Shown here: piece by piece, positions 1-9,304 of the stretch
How the letters are laid out: every line of letters begins with the position of its first letter
Position numbering within the stretch: position 1 is the stretch's first letter
Assembly: GCA_947476485.1 (NCBI GenBank)
Contig: CANJQU010000012.1
Coordinates: forward strand, 1-64,000
Length of the DNA stretch: 64,000 nt
From: Chitinophagaceae bacterium
Lineage (GTDB): Bacteria; Bacteroidota; Bacteroidia; Chitinophagales; Chitinophagaceae
Reading direction: 5' to 3'
The notes under the pieces: model-generated
Told to the model about the DNA's origin: nothing
The model's database searches: none
Seen by the model: the letters and a program-made list of their open reading frames with translations, nothing else
Position numbers and translations under genes: made by a program

Positions 1-109
1 ACAATAGAATACTTAATAAAAGGGATAGCCATTAAAGGGCGCAAACTATCAGCCAATAGATGAGGTCGCGGGTTGGTTAATGTTTGCGCAGGAATTGTGG
101 TATATGCGT

Positions 110-700
110 CTATTGCGGCACTTCCTCTTTATTCACCTGCACTGTGCCCTTAGGGTTTGTGATCTGGTACCACGAAAAATCGCTGTTGGCTTCCATGCCG
201 TTACCATAAAGCACTTCGGTTGGTGTCGTTATCCGCACAGGTTTCTCAGTGAAAAATTTCTGTGCGCTGGCATTCCATATCAGTTCCTGTGTATTTAGTT
301 TTTCTCCCTTCTTGGTTACTATCTGCACGCTATCCCAGATGATCATGTCACCTTGCGCTTCATAATACCTCGATGAGTCAGCGGTAAGTACATCATCTAT
401 CGTGCCGGTGCTATCGTTGTAGAATTCCACTTTTAGATTGGTATTCATATCTATGTAAGGACGCCTGGCGCCTTCATTCCTTACAAAGTCATGCGCAAAT
501 ACGCGCATGCTTATTTTTCCGTTTTTACTGTAAATAACGGTAACATCAATGGCATGATCTTCCGTCAGGTGGGCCTTCCCGGTCAGGGCTCTTATCTCGT
601 TCGGGTCGTTTTTGCAGGAAAGCGTCAGGAAAAACAAAATACCAGCAATAAATATCCGGGATACGGATCGGCGCGGATATTTTCCCGGAATACTAATCAT
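110..700 (-). CDS. lptC: LPS export ABC transporter periplasmic component LptC (lipoprotein form)
   Basis: LptC is the periplasmic part of the LptB2FG-LptC complex that passes lipopolysaccharide from the inner membrane to the LptA bridge. The protein has a basic N-terminus, a hydrophobic segment (about residues 15-28) and a lipobox-like TLSC with Cys29. Bacteroidota LptC proteins are commonly lipoproteins rather than bitopic proteins. The rest is the expected short beta-jellyroll sequence, with an STGTIDDVLTADSSRYYE stretch typical of the LptC/OstA fold. An upstream in-frame ATG at 727 would overlap the preceding gene by 35 nt. I chose the ATG at 700, which overlaps by only 8 nt and puts the signal sequence close to the N-terminus. 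The gene is last of three overlapping genes (coaX, barrel protein, lptC), suggesting translational coupling. Recognition is by pattern and context; family assignment is fairly secure. Confidence 0.82.
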   Translation of the reverse strand: MISIPGKYPRRSVSRIFIAGILFFLTLSCKNDPNEIRALTGKAHLTEDHAIDVTVIYSKNGKISMRVFAHDFVRNEGARRPYIDMNTNLKVEFYNDSTGTIDDVLTADSSRYYEAQGDMIIWDSVQIVTKKGEKLNTQELIWNASAQKFFTEKPVRITTPTEVLYGNGMEANSDFSWYQITNPKGTVQVNKEEVPQ

Positions 701-2012
701 ACTTGCGTTTAATGAACCACAGGTCATTAAATGACATGCCCAGAGAAAAGCGCACGTATGTCTGCTGTATCAGGTTATTCGTCGTAGTACCCAGCCGGCC
801 TACATCCAGCGATGTGTGTAGGTGCGATAGCGAGCGCCTGATCGGCAGGCTGGCGCCTAGTGTCACACCATATATTGGGAGCTGCGTGTTTTGAAATGTA
901 AGGTAATCTGTACCATAATAAAATCCGGTCCGGTAAGTTACACGGGCAAAATAATTACGGATATTGCCTGCATCGGGTGTCAGCTCGCCGCCAAGGCTCA
1001 CCTTATAAGATCCCTTTGCAATGGCATAATTCCTCCCAACGTCAGGTGTGCTGTTAAACTGGCTCCACTGTGTCGCGGTATAGTCAAGGGCCAGGCCCCA
1101 CTTGTTATTTTTCACCAGCATCACACCTATGCTGTAAGACATTGGCAGTTTCAGCTTGCCTGTCGACTCTCCCGAATTGGCGCTTGTATCATTTACCAGG
1201 GTGTCACCAAAGTTAAACACGCTTACCTGGTATGCATTCAGCCGCTCAGTAAGGCTTTGACCAAGAGTGAACGTGCCTCCCAGGCGTAGTGTCAAACTGG
1301 AATCAAGTTTGTGTTCCCACATCAGCCCGCCTTTCCAGTAGATACCACCGATACGGTTGTAGTTTGCAAAATCAGCGGTATAGGCTCTGTTGGTAACTAC
1401 AGTGTCTATTGATGTTACGCCCGTATTGCTTGTCAACGTGCCAAACATATACCCGGCATTGAACCCTATGCTAAGTTCTTTATAGCGGTATGCGCCCCCA
1501 ATATAAGCATAGTTCAATCCCCCGTCACCTCTGTATGACCTCACTGTTTGTCCAATAGGGGAGTTGGGTGAAAAAATGGTGTCGACCAATGCATAAAAAG
1601 CATGCGAATAAGGCTTGAAACCAAAGCAAAGCCCTGCATTATTATTTACGGGTATGCCAATCGTCAGGTAAGACAGCGTAGCGGTGCCGGTTGTATATGA
1701 AGATCCCTGTGCGGCAACGCTCCGTGTGCTCGCCGTCATGCCTGCTTCAAACGTTGTGCGTTTCAGGAACGAATAAGAAGATGGGTTATCTGTGTTTAAT
1801 TCATAAGGGTTTTCAAATGCCGACGTAGCATTGCCCATGCCCCTTAATACCGTACTATTACCATTTTGAAGCTCCCCTATACCATATTTCGAATATGGGT
1901 TATTTTCACGCTCAGAAAGAGGATCGCTTGTACCTCTTGTTTGGGCAAAAAGACCAGATGACCCTAAAAGAAATAATATCGTTAATACACACTTAGCGTG
2001 GGGATGAAACAT
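693..2012 (-). CDS. Outer-membrane beta-barrel protein of the coaX-lptC locus
   Basis: This 439-aa protein has a signal peptide ending near SSGLFAQ (about residue 24). The body alternates short polar turns with aromatic-flanked beta strands, as expected of an outer-membrane barrel. An early motif NNPYSKYGIGELQNG followed by an RGMGNA segment is typical of Bacteroidota barrels distantly like the FadL/OmpP1 or PorV type. Substrate is unknown. The ATG overlaps the 3' end of coaX by 20 nt, and the 3' end overlaps lptC by 8 nt, so the three genes are probably one transcript. Its place next to lptC may mean an envelope-biogenesis role, but that is inference from neighbourhood only. Confidence 0.7.
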   Translation of the reverse strand: MFHPHAKCVLTILFLLGSSGLFAQTRGTSDPLSERENNPYSKYGIGELQNGNSTVLRGMGNATSAFENPYELNTDNPSSYSFLKRTTFEAGMTASTRSVAAQGSSYTTGTATLSYLTIGIPVNNNAGLCFGFKPYSHAFYALVDTIFSPNSPIGQTVRSYRGDGGLNYAYIGGAYRYKELSIGFNAGYMFGTLTSNTGVTSIDTVVTNRAYTADFANYNRIGGIYWKGGLMWEHKLDSSLTLRLGGTFTLGQSLTERLNAYQVSVFNFGDTLVNDTSANSGESTGKLKLPMSYSIGVMLVKNNKWGLALDYTATQWSQFNSTPDVGRNYAIAKGSYKVSLGGELTPDAGNIRNYFARVTYRTGFYYGTDYLTFQNTQLPIYGVTLGASLPIRRSLSHLHTSLDVGRLGTTTNNLIQQTYVRFSLGMSFNDLWFIKRKYD

Positions 2013-2736
2013 TATAGTTTAAAATTAAATTTAATCCCTTCAACAATAAGTCAGGGTCAGCAAATATCTTACTTTTAATTTTGCTCGCAAAGAAAGGCGC
2101 ATCACCACCCGTTAATATGGCGTTAAAATCAGGATGCTGGAAGGAGTATTCATTGATCATCCCATCTATTTCAAATGCTATGCCATAGGCCGCTCCGCTG
2201 CGCATGCAGGTTGGCGTATCATAGCCCAGTAAGATAAGCTCGCCATCCATCGTCACTTCCGGTAGCTTACTTGTAAAACTGTGCATAGCCTGCAGCCTCA
2301 TATTCAGCCCTGGTGAGATAGCCCCGCCTCTGAACATCTTGTTCTTTTGTACAAAATTATAAGTCACACAGGTACCTGTGCTGATGACAAGGTTGTTTTT
2401 ATCAGGATATAACAAGTGTGCTGCAACTACCAGCGCTATGCGGTCTGCGCCAAGCGTATCACCGGACAGGTAGCCGTTGTGAATTGGCAGCCGTGTATTA
2501 CTATCCAGCGTAATTACGTTTTTGATATTGGAGCGGACAAGGTGCTCCAGCTCATCATTATGCTTTACTACAGAGCAGATGATCGCTTTTACCGGTGGGT
2601 AAAGGCTTATGATCGAAGTTATTTTTTCAATTGCCTCGTCAGGCGAAAAAGCATATTGCTTTTGCAGAGTGTCATCATTGAAGATTGCAGCTTTAACGCT
2701 GGTGTTGCCCCAGTCGATGCAAAGATTTACGGACAT
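1993..2736 (-). CDS. coaX: Type III pantothenate kinase
   Basis: Catalyses ATP-dependent phosphorylation of pantothenate, the first step of coenzyme A synthesis. The 247-aa length and the ASKHA-fold signatures fit CoaX: DWGNT at residues 8-12 (phosphate 1), GADR at 96-99, and a GGAISPGL stretch near 137-144. One oddity is that the phosphate-2 motif, normally D-x-G-T, reads STGT at 119-122, so the usual aspartate is serine; the nearby TYNF segment also has Asn where Asp is common. D8 and D98 are present. The gene starts at an ATG 184 nt after the last recognisable feature upstream and is first of a three-gene overlapping cluster. The assignment as a CoaX-family protein is secure; full activity is less certain because of the substitution. 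Confidence 0.85.
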   Translation of the reverse strand: MSVNLCIDWGNTSVKAAIFNDDTLQKQYAFSPDEAIEKITSIISLYPPVKAIICSVVKHNDELEHLVRSNIKNVITLDSNTRLPIHNGYLSGDTLGADRIALVVAAHLLYPDKNNLVISTGTCVTYNFVQKNKMFRGGAISPGLNMRLQAMHSFTSKLPEVTMDGELILLGYDTPTCMRSGAAYGIAFEIDGMINEYSFQHPDFNAILTGGDAPFFASKIKSKIFADPDLLLKGLNLILNYNVSSPR

Positions 2737-2980
2737 TAGCGGTGTTTTTTTTTGTTAAGGAGTAGCAAATTAATAAAAATTCATTCTTTTCAGACAAGTA
2801 TTTTTTGGAAGAGGAATAAATTAATAATCGGTCACTGATATTCTGCAAACATCGAAAGGAAATACTCGATTCTTTGCTCGGCATCTCAGCGTCACGTTCA
2901 GGCAACTCTTTTTATTTATTTTGGAATTTCTCGTTGTTTTATTTTTTTTATTAACTTGTATTCATCTAATAGTGAACGGC

Positions 2981-3313
2981 ATGGTAAAAATTGAAGAAGC
3001 TTCCCTCAGTGATCAAGTGCTTGCACTGCTTAGAGAAGGGGTGGGCAGAGAGCAAATACAGGCAGATCTCGTGCAAAAGGGCCATGACAGCAAGTTCGTT
3101 GAAGCCGTGGTGAGCGAAGCGATCAAACTTCGTAACTCCAAAGCAATGGCCCAGGGCCTTACACTCATACTTGTCGGCGCATTTATCTGTCTTATGAGTT
3201 TTGTCCTTTCAATAACGGCGTCCGCAACGAATCTTAATTTTCCATTGGTGCTTTACGGTCTAACGAGTGTGGGCATCATTGTCGTCTTTGCCGGCTTTGT
3301 GAAGGTTTTTTAG
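2981..3313 (+). CDS. Small two-helix membrane protein, unknown function
   Basis: I do not recognise this 110-aa protein. Residues 1-50 are a soluble, charged, helical segment (VKIEEASLSDQVLALLREG and on) that looks like a short HTH or UBA-like helical bundle. Two transmembrane helices follow (about residues 56-76 and 84-108), and the protein ends with a short KVF tail. I chose the ATG at 2981; the frame can be extended upstream to a TTG at 2921, adding a hydrophobic segment, but there is no other support for that start. The gene stands alone between divergent coaX and the downstream tspO homologue. Composition matches the neighbours. Confidence 0.5.
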   Translation: MVKIEEASLSDQVLALLREGVGREQIQADLVQKGHDSKFVEAVVSEAIKLRNSKAMAQGLTLILVGAFICLMSFVLSITASATNLNFPLVLYGLTSVGIIVVFAGFVKVF

Positions 3314-3608
3314 CCGCATATGCTACCTTTTTGAAGCTATTGAGAAAGGGCTCTTTCCTCATTTCTTCAAATCCGAAGGAAAGTAAATGAAAGACGTTGT
3401 AAAAACATTGAGTGAGATACTGGTTGGTTATCCTCACAATTCAATGTATTCTTTGCGCCACTGTTGGGAATAACTCCTTACTATATTGCACAACTGAATC
3501 TGTAAAGGACTGATGATGTCGAATCCCCGTTATTAAAAACAAATTCATCGCTTCATACAGCAACAAAGGTCATGGCATTGTTTTTTCATTAAGTTCGGAA
3601 AACTCGTT

Positions 3609-4133
3609 ATGCTGACACAGAAAATTGGGACGTTGAAAGGATGGCAGATAGCGCTTATTGCGGCTGGTGCCTCAGCGCTGGGTGGCTTGTCGGCCCTAAT
3701 GCCATCAAAAGAACGAAAAGAGCTCTATACCGATAAATTAGAACAGGCTCCGTGGGCGCCACCTTCTTGGCTCTACGCTCCGGCCTGGACTATCAATAAC
3801 TTTTTTCTGATACGCGCAATGCAGCGGATATTGCAGAAAAACATACCTGAAAAAAGAAAACTGCTGTTGTTGCAGGCCGGCATATGGGCCATCTTTTTTT
3901 CTTTCAATTACATCTATTTCAAAAAGAAAAGCCCTTTGCTGGCTGTTATCTGGACAATGTCTGATAATGTGCTGGCGATTGCAAGTATGCTAATCAGTGC
4001 ACGTGCCGACAAAAAATTAGCGCTCAACTATCTGCCGCTTGTTGTCTGGACCGCATATGCAAGTACCCTTGCCGATTACCAGGCGTTGAAAAATCCTGAT
4101 CCCGTATTTAATACGGAAGCATTAGGTAAGTAG
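3609..4133 (+). CDS. TspO/MBR family tryptophan-rich membrane protein
   Basis: TspO/MBR proteins are five-helix membrane proteins that bind porphyrins and related ligands and act in stress or tetrapyrrole signalling. This 174-aa protein has the hallmark loop after helix 1: PWAPPSWLYAPAW at residues 48-60, matching the family W-x-P-P-x-W-x-[FY]-x-P-x-W pattern. Hydrophobic segments are seen at roughly 12-31, 54-72, 84-104, 110-128 and 138-155. Overall divergence from well-known bacterial TspO proteins is substantial, with few of the later Trp residues kept. The gene stands alone; its 3' end lies 18 nt from the convergent SGNH gene. Confidence 0.75.
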   Translation: MLTQKIGTLKGWQIALIAAGASALGGLSALMPSKERKELYTDKLEQAPWAPPSWLYAPAWTINNFFLIRAMQRILQKNIPEKRKLLLLQAGIWAIFFSFNYIYFKKKSPLLAVIWTMSDNVLAIASMLISARADKKLALNYLPLVVWTAYASTLADYQALKNPDPVFNTEALGK

Positions 4134-4151
4134 ATGCGGCATCTCCGATCC

Positions 4152-5441
4152 CTAGTTTTTCAGAAACGATCTGCGGTAAATTACGCGACCGGCATCCGAT
4201 ATTGAGATAAGATACACCCCTGAACCAAGTTCGGAAATATCCAGCTTCTGATTGTCCGTATTGTTCGTCTTGTAGCGACCCACCGTCTGACCAAGCATAT
4301 TCAGTATTTGAACATCGCATTGACTTGAGATCAATACATCGCTGTGAACGTTCAGTAAATTATGTGCAGGGTTAGGTGAGATAACGATATTACCGGCCCC
4401 AGGTTGAATTTGCGCGGCACTAGTGACACCTATCGGTATTATGAACTGAGTAGTATCGCTTTTTCCGCAGTTTATAGCTACTAATGTTACTGTATAGACC
4501 CCGTTGCTGGCGTATATATTCACAGGGCTTGCAAGCGTAGATGTGTTTCCATCGCCAAAGCTCCACGTATACTCGGTTGCGCCGGCAGAGGTATTTGTAA
4601 AGGCAACCTGCGTGCCAGTAACGGTATATGTTGCCTGGGCTGTAGCATCATATTCCCCGATGTGCCACTTGCTAAGGCTGTCGTAGACAACAAGCTTAGC
4701 CGCCAGCCGTATATGTGCCGCATCAGAATCTGACAAGGAGAAGTGGTAAGTGATCCTTGTCGGATCGCGTTTGAAGATCGTCGTATAAAAAGTACAGGCT
4801 GCGGCATACGTACCGGCTTCCGACGGATGGCTTTCGTCTGACTGGTACAACTGTATCGTCGGGTAGTGATCTCTGATATAGTGCCACACGGCGCCCGCCG
4901 GTGATACCAGTGCATTGTTACTGTCAGCCATCATCATATACCGCAGGTACAGCATGCTGTCCATCCCGTTATAAGTACAAACTGGCGGCCAGAACGCGCA
5001 GTTCGATGCATCACCAGACGCTCTGCCCCAGGTCATATAAAAAATAGACCTTCCGCAACTGTTGTCATGGTGAACAATGCTGTCCAGTATCTTGGCATAG
5101 GGAAACACTTCAGTATCCACCTGCTCTATCGGGAATGAAGGCAATTGGCTCTGCTCCTGTAGAACCACATAGTCCCAGTTTCCGACCGCTATTTTACCTA
5201 AGGATGTGACGTCCTGTGATTGCTGCTGTAGCGTATAGCCTCCAATCGCATTTACATCATACACCAATGTGTCACCCACAGAAGCAGCGGCATTGGCTGT
5301 TATCAGGGGCAGGTTGTTCACGTAGGTGTAACTATTTCCGAGGAATAACACTTTATACCTATGATCATTGACGGGTTGGGCTGTAGCAGAAATGCCAAGT
5401 GCGACGATAAAAAGATAAACGCAGGATAAAAATTTTTTCAT
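4152..5441 (-). CDS. Secreted SGNH/GDSL-like hydrolase with PKD domain and T9SS sorting domain
   Basis: A 429-aa exported protein. The signal peptide (1-21) ends TATAQ. The catalytic SGNH domain follows, with block I GNSYT (Ser37) and block V SDESHPSEAG giving Asp202/His205; these are the expected nucleophile and Asp-x-x-His of esterases or acetylhydrolases. A PKD domain lies around 263-340 (WSFGDGNTST). The C-terminus is a T9SS type A sorting domain with ISPNPAHNLLNV and a GVYLISI strand. The protein is therefore probably exported by T9SS and attached or released at the surface. Substrate is unknown; carbohydrate or lipid esters are typical of the family. A TACCTTTG -7 box lies at 5485-5492 on the minus strand, about 44 nt before the ATG. 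Confidence 0.8.
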   Translation of the reverse strand: MKKFLSCVYLFIVALGISATAQPVNDHRYKVLFLGNSYTYVNNLPLITANAAASVGDTLVYDVNAIGGYTLQQQSQDVTSLGKIAVGNWDYVVLQEQSQLPSFPIEQVDTEVFPYAKILDSIVHHDNSCGRSIFYMTWGRASGDASNCAFWPPVCTYNGMDSMLYLRYMMMADSNNALVSPAGAVWHYIRDHYPTIQLYQSDESHPSEAGTYAAACTFYTTIFKRDPTRITYHFSLSDSDAAHIRLAAKLVVYDSLSKWHIGEYDATAQATYTVTGTQVAFTNTSAGATEYTWSFGDGNTSTLASPVNIYASNGVYTVTLVAINCGKSDTTQFIIPIGVTSAAQIQPGAGNIVISPNPAHNLLNVHSDVLISSQCDVQILNMLGQTVGRYKTNNTDNQKLDISELGSGVYLISISDAGRVIYRRSFLKN

Positions 5442-5668
5442 TGTAATGCTGTTGACTGAATTGATTTAAATAGAAACAAGATTGCAAAGGTAAGATAAGA
5501 CATTGAAAGCTATTTATTTGGTTGGGTAGCTGGCAAAAACGGTGCGGATTCTAATCCCACTTTTATGAATGTTTGCTGCTAATATTTATCCGGTTTTTTA
5601 AAGCAGGAAACATTCGTTTGCTCACATGTCACAGCAGTGTTGGAGCAGATGATCAATTCTTACGGCAC

Positions 5669-5698
5669 AAAAAAATGCCGGGCAAACCCCGGCATTTT
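5669..5698 (-). terminator. Rho-independent terminator of the atpD-atpC unit
   Basis: An 11-bp perfect stem (5672-5682 with 5688-5698) encloses a 5-nt loop. On the minus strand it is followed by a T run (5675 down to 5669). It lies 26 nt after the atpC stop codon. Confidence 0.88.
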
Positions 5699-5723
5699 AC
5701 ATTATTTCTTAGATGAAGAAAGC

Positions 5724-5978
5724 TTAATCTAGCGCAGTTGCGTCCTCTATCAGCACACTGGCCTTGTTGTTCAGCATTTCAATAAACCCGCCAGAGATCT
5801 CATAGGTCTCGGTATGCGTCTTGTCCTTGAGCACCTTCATCTTGCCCTTACCCAATGATGCGATCATTGGCGCATGCTTATCCAGTATCTCAAAAGCACC
5901 CTCAGTACCAGGCAACAAAATGCCATATACCTCTCCGCTAAAAACCTTATGCTCCGGTGTTAATATTTCTAATTGCAT
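5724..5978 (-). CDS. atpC: F1F0 ATP synthase epsilon subunit (short form)
   Basis: Epsilon links the F1 head to the c-ring and can restrain ATP hydrolysis. The 84-aa product covers only the N-terminal beta-sandwich (MQLEILTPEHKVFSGEV, then LLPGTEGAFEILDKHAPM with the expected PGxxGxFxxLxxHAP signature). The C-terminal helical hairpin that carries the regulatory function in E. coli (139 aa in total) is absent, as is common in Bacteroidota. I chose the ATG at 5978; a TTG at 5987 would add three residues. The gene lies 129 nt after atpD, with two CCCCTTTAGGGG-type palindromes in the gap, and is followed by a strong terminator. Confidence 0.92.
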   Translation of the reverse strand: MQLEILTPEHKVFSGEVYGILLPGTEGAFEILDKHAPMIASLGKGKMKVLKDKTHTETYEISGGFIEMLNNKASVLIEDATALD

Positions 5979-5981
5979 AAA

Positions 5982-6000
5982 CCCCAAACCCCTAAAGGGG
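5982..6000. repeat. CCCCTAAAGGGG palindrome, copy 1
   Basis: A perfect 12-bp palindrome at 5989-6000, preceded by a CCCC tract 3 nt away. Five related sites lie at 5.9-14.0 kb, all in intergenic DNA or at gene ends. Confidence 0.8.
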
Positions 6001-6086
6001 CTTTACCCTTGGCACGTATATGTTTTCGTGCTTCAGTTTGTTAATCAATATTGTTACACCACGCCGCTCACTAAACGAAGGAAGTC

Positions 6087-6106
6087 CCCCTTTAGGGGCG
6101 GAGGGG
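6087..6106. repeat. CCCCTTTAGGGG palindrome, copy 2
   Basis: A perfect palindrome at 6087-6098 followed by a G-rich tract, immediately before the atpD stop codon. Same architecture as the sites at 5982, 12519, 13867 and 14000. Confidence 0.8.
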
Positions 6107-6107
6107 T

Positions 6108-7667
<1,560 letters not shown>

Positions 7668-7679
7668 TTAAATTTTGCG

Positions 7680-7710
7680 CAAAGGTAAGGGCTGGCAGTT
7701 GAAATTCAAA
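7680..7710 (-). promoter_or_regulatory. Bacteroidota-type promoter for atpD-atpC
   Basis: Reading the minus strand, a -33 TTTG (7710-7707) is followed after 19 nt by a -7 TACCTTTG (7687-7680). This matches the TTTG-N19-TAnnTTTG consensus recognised by the primary sigma factor of the phylum. Expected transcription start is near 7674. Confidence 0.75.
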
Positions 7711-7801
7711 AGCAATATTTTAGTAAATATAGATACCTGTGGAAAAATAAATGAAAAGCCCTGCATAATACGTGGCTTTTATTCATATTTCGCAATTTTA
7801 A

Positions 7802-9187
7802 CTATTTTGCCCACTTCAATACTGCAGATGTTGTTGAATTGCCCAGCCTGATTATATATAGGCCTTCAGGCAGATAAAGGTCATTAATTTGCTTACTGGA
7901 ACTTCCGGCAATCCATTGTTCTTTCCTGATAAGTTTTCCGGTTGCGTCAAACACAGTTACAGTCAGGTCTTGTGCAGCGGGTGCCGATGCAGTGATATTC
8001 AAAGTGTTTTTTGAAAGCTGCGTCAGCCAATATTCAGTTGCCGTAAAATTGGCCATAGGGATATGTGTCGTACCCACCACAATGATCGTATCATATCCTC
8101 TGCATCCCGCCGAGTCTACGATAATAGCATATGTTCCGGGAGTCGTTACGGTATAAACACTGTCATTCGCGCCCCCTATTAATGTCGTGTCCGTATACCA
8201 TTGATATCCGGTATAAGCGCCGGAGACGGAAAGAGTCGATCCGGATTGCACGATCACGGGAGTCGGAATAGGGTGTACGCCAATTGGAGCTGTTAACGAA
8301 TTACTTCCCCCGCTGTTATATGCCGTCAATGTAACAGAATATGCTCCAGCGGCCGGAAAGCATATAGTTGTAACATCGCCCGTTGGGCTGCCTATTGTCG
8401 CTCCTGCGGGCGTAGTAGTCCAGCGTACACTGTCTATAGTTCCGCTGCTGGTATTATAAAAAGTGATGCAACTGTCCTGGCAAGCCATTGTATCTGTGGC
8501 TGAGTAGGAAGCTGTTGGCGGTGGAATCGATGTTGTCGATGCGGTTAGTCTTATTTGATCTACTGCAAAGGCAGGGTCACTGCCGGATAGGGTATGTTTG
8601 AAACGAAACGCAAACTGGAGAAATGGTTTGTTGTCAAAAGAGTCAAGATGCACTGAGTCTATTGCCCATGTCGATGAACCCGCAAATGTAGTTCCGGTTA
8701 TCTCCACCCATGGGCGTGATGTACTTGTCCGGTAATAGACCGACCCTACAGCCGATGGGCTGCTGCCCTCGCAAAGCCACCAGAAAGAAAAGTATACTCC
8801 TGCATACCCAACCGTGCTCACAGAATTATTCATAGAAGCAAAATAGCTTGTCGAAGTAATGCTGGAAGCGTTGAAGTTTGTATTGAAAATACCGTTTGAC
8901 TGCGCTGCCGCACTGCACATATGAAGGTAGTAGCTTTCGGGGCTACCTGTAATTTCAGCAGGCTGGTCGCTGGTATTGGGGATGGTAACTACCCCGAAAC
9001 TTCCTCCGGCATATGCGTTGTTTATCAGCCACGCGTTTGGTGTTCCTGTGGTCGCACCACCAAGGTCCGTATCATTCAGGCTCCACCCGGTTCCGGCACT
9101 GCTGATGGTGTCAAGATAGATGGTGATTTGTGCGTGTGTTGCACTGATGCAAACAAAAAATAAGCAAAAGGTAACTAGTCTTTTCAT
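7802..9187 (-). CDS. Secreted PKD-domain protein with T9SS sorting domain (paralogue A)
   Basis: A 461-aa exported protein. The signal peptide MKRLVTFCLFFVCISATHAQ starts at the ATG at 9187; an upstream TTG-type start would only add a non-signal tail. The N-terminal domain (about 20-220) resembles the jelly-roll, MAM-like adhesion modules of T9SS cargo. A PKD-like domain follows (about 225-310, with GAYSVTLTAYNSGG) and then an Ig-like segment (GYQWY, 330-385). A T9SS type A C-terminal domain ends the protein (LPEGLYIIRLGN). It is a tandem paralogue of the next upstream gene (9305-10747), with matching SCQDSC and GYQWY motifs. No catalytic motif is visible, so a surface adhesin or matrix role is only a guess. 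Confidence 0.72.
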   Translation of the reverse strand: MKRLVTFCLFFVCISATHAQITIYLDTISSAGTGWSLNDTDLGGATTGTPNAWLINNAYAGGSFGVVTIPNTSDQPAEITGSPESYYLHMCSAAAQSNGIFNTNFNASSITSTSYFASMNNSVSTVGYAGVYFSFWWLCEGSSPSAVGSVYYRTSTSRPWVEITGTTFAGSSTWAIDSVHLDSFDNKPFLQFAFRFKHTLSGSDPAFAVDQIRLTASTTSIPPPTASYSATDTMACQDSCITFYNTSSGTIDSVRWTTTPAGATIGSPTGDVTTICFPAAGAYSVTLTAYNSGGSNSLTAPIGVHPIPTPVIVQSGSTLSVSGAYTGYQWYTDTTLIGGANDSVYTVTTPGTYAIIVDSAGCRGYDTIIVVGTTHIPMANFTATEYWLTQLSKNTLNITASAPAAQDLTVTVFDATGKLIRKEQWIAGSSSKQINDLYLPEGLYIIRLGNSTTSAVLKWAK

Positions 9188-9256
9188 TGAAGTGTTTTTT
9201 ATAAAAATACAATTATTCACATATCGGTAGGGACATTTTTTGCAGACTTGTTACAA

Positions 9257-9283
9257 AGAAGCCCGGCAGACGACCGGGCTTCT
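9257..9283. terminator. Hairpin between the paralogous T9SS genes
   Basis: A 10-bp stem (9257-9266 with 9274-9283) encloses a 7-nt loop, 22 nt after the stop of the upstream minus-strand gene. Neither side has a strong T run, so termination function is uncertain. Confidence 0.45.
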
Positions 9284-9304
9284 GGTTCTAAAAAAAGTAA
9301 CCTA

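Noticed and set aside
2693-2905. 70-codon minus-strand frame overlapping the coaX start
   Set aside because: Overlaps coaX out of frame, and no domain or promoter support.
9257-9283. Strong terminator between the paralogous T9SS genes
   Set aside because: The stem is good, but there is no T run on the minus strand; kept only as a low-confidence hairpin.
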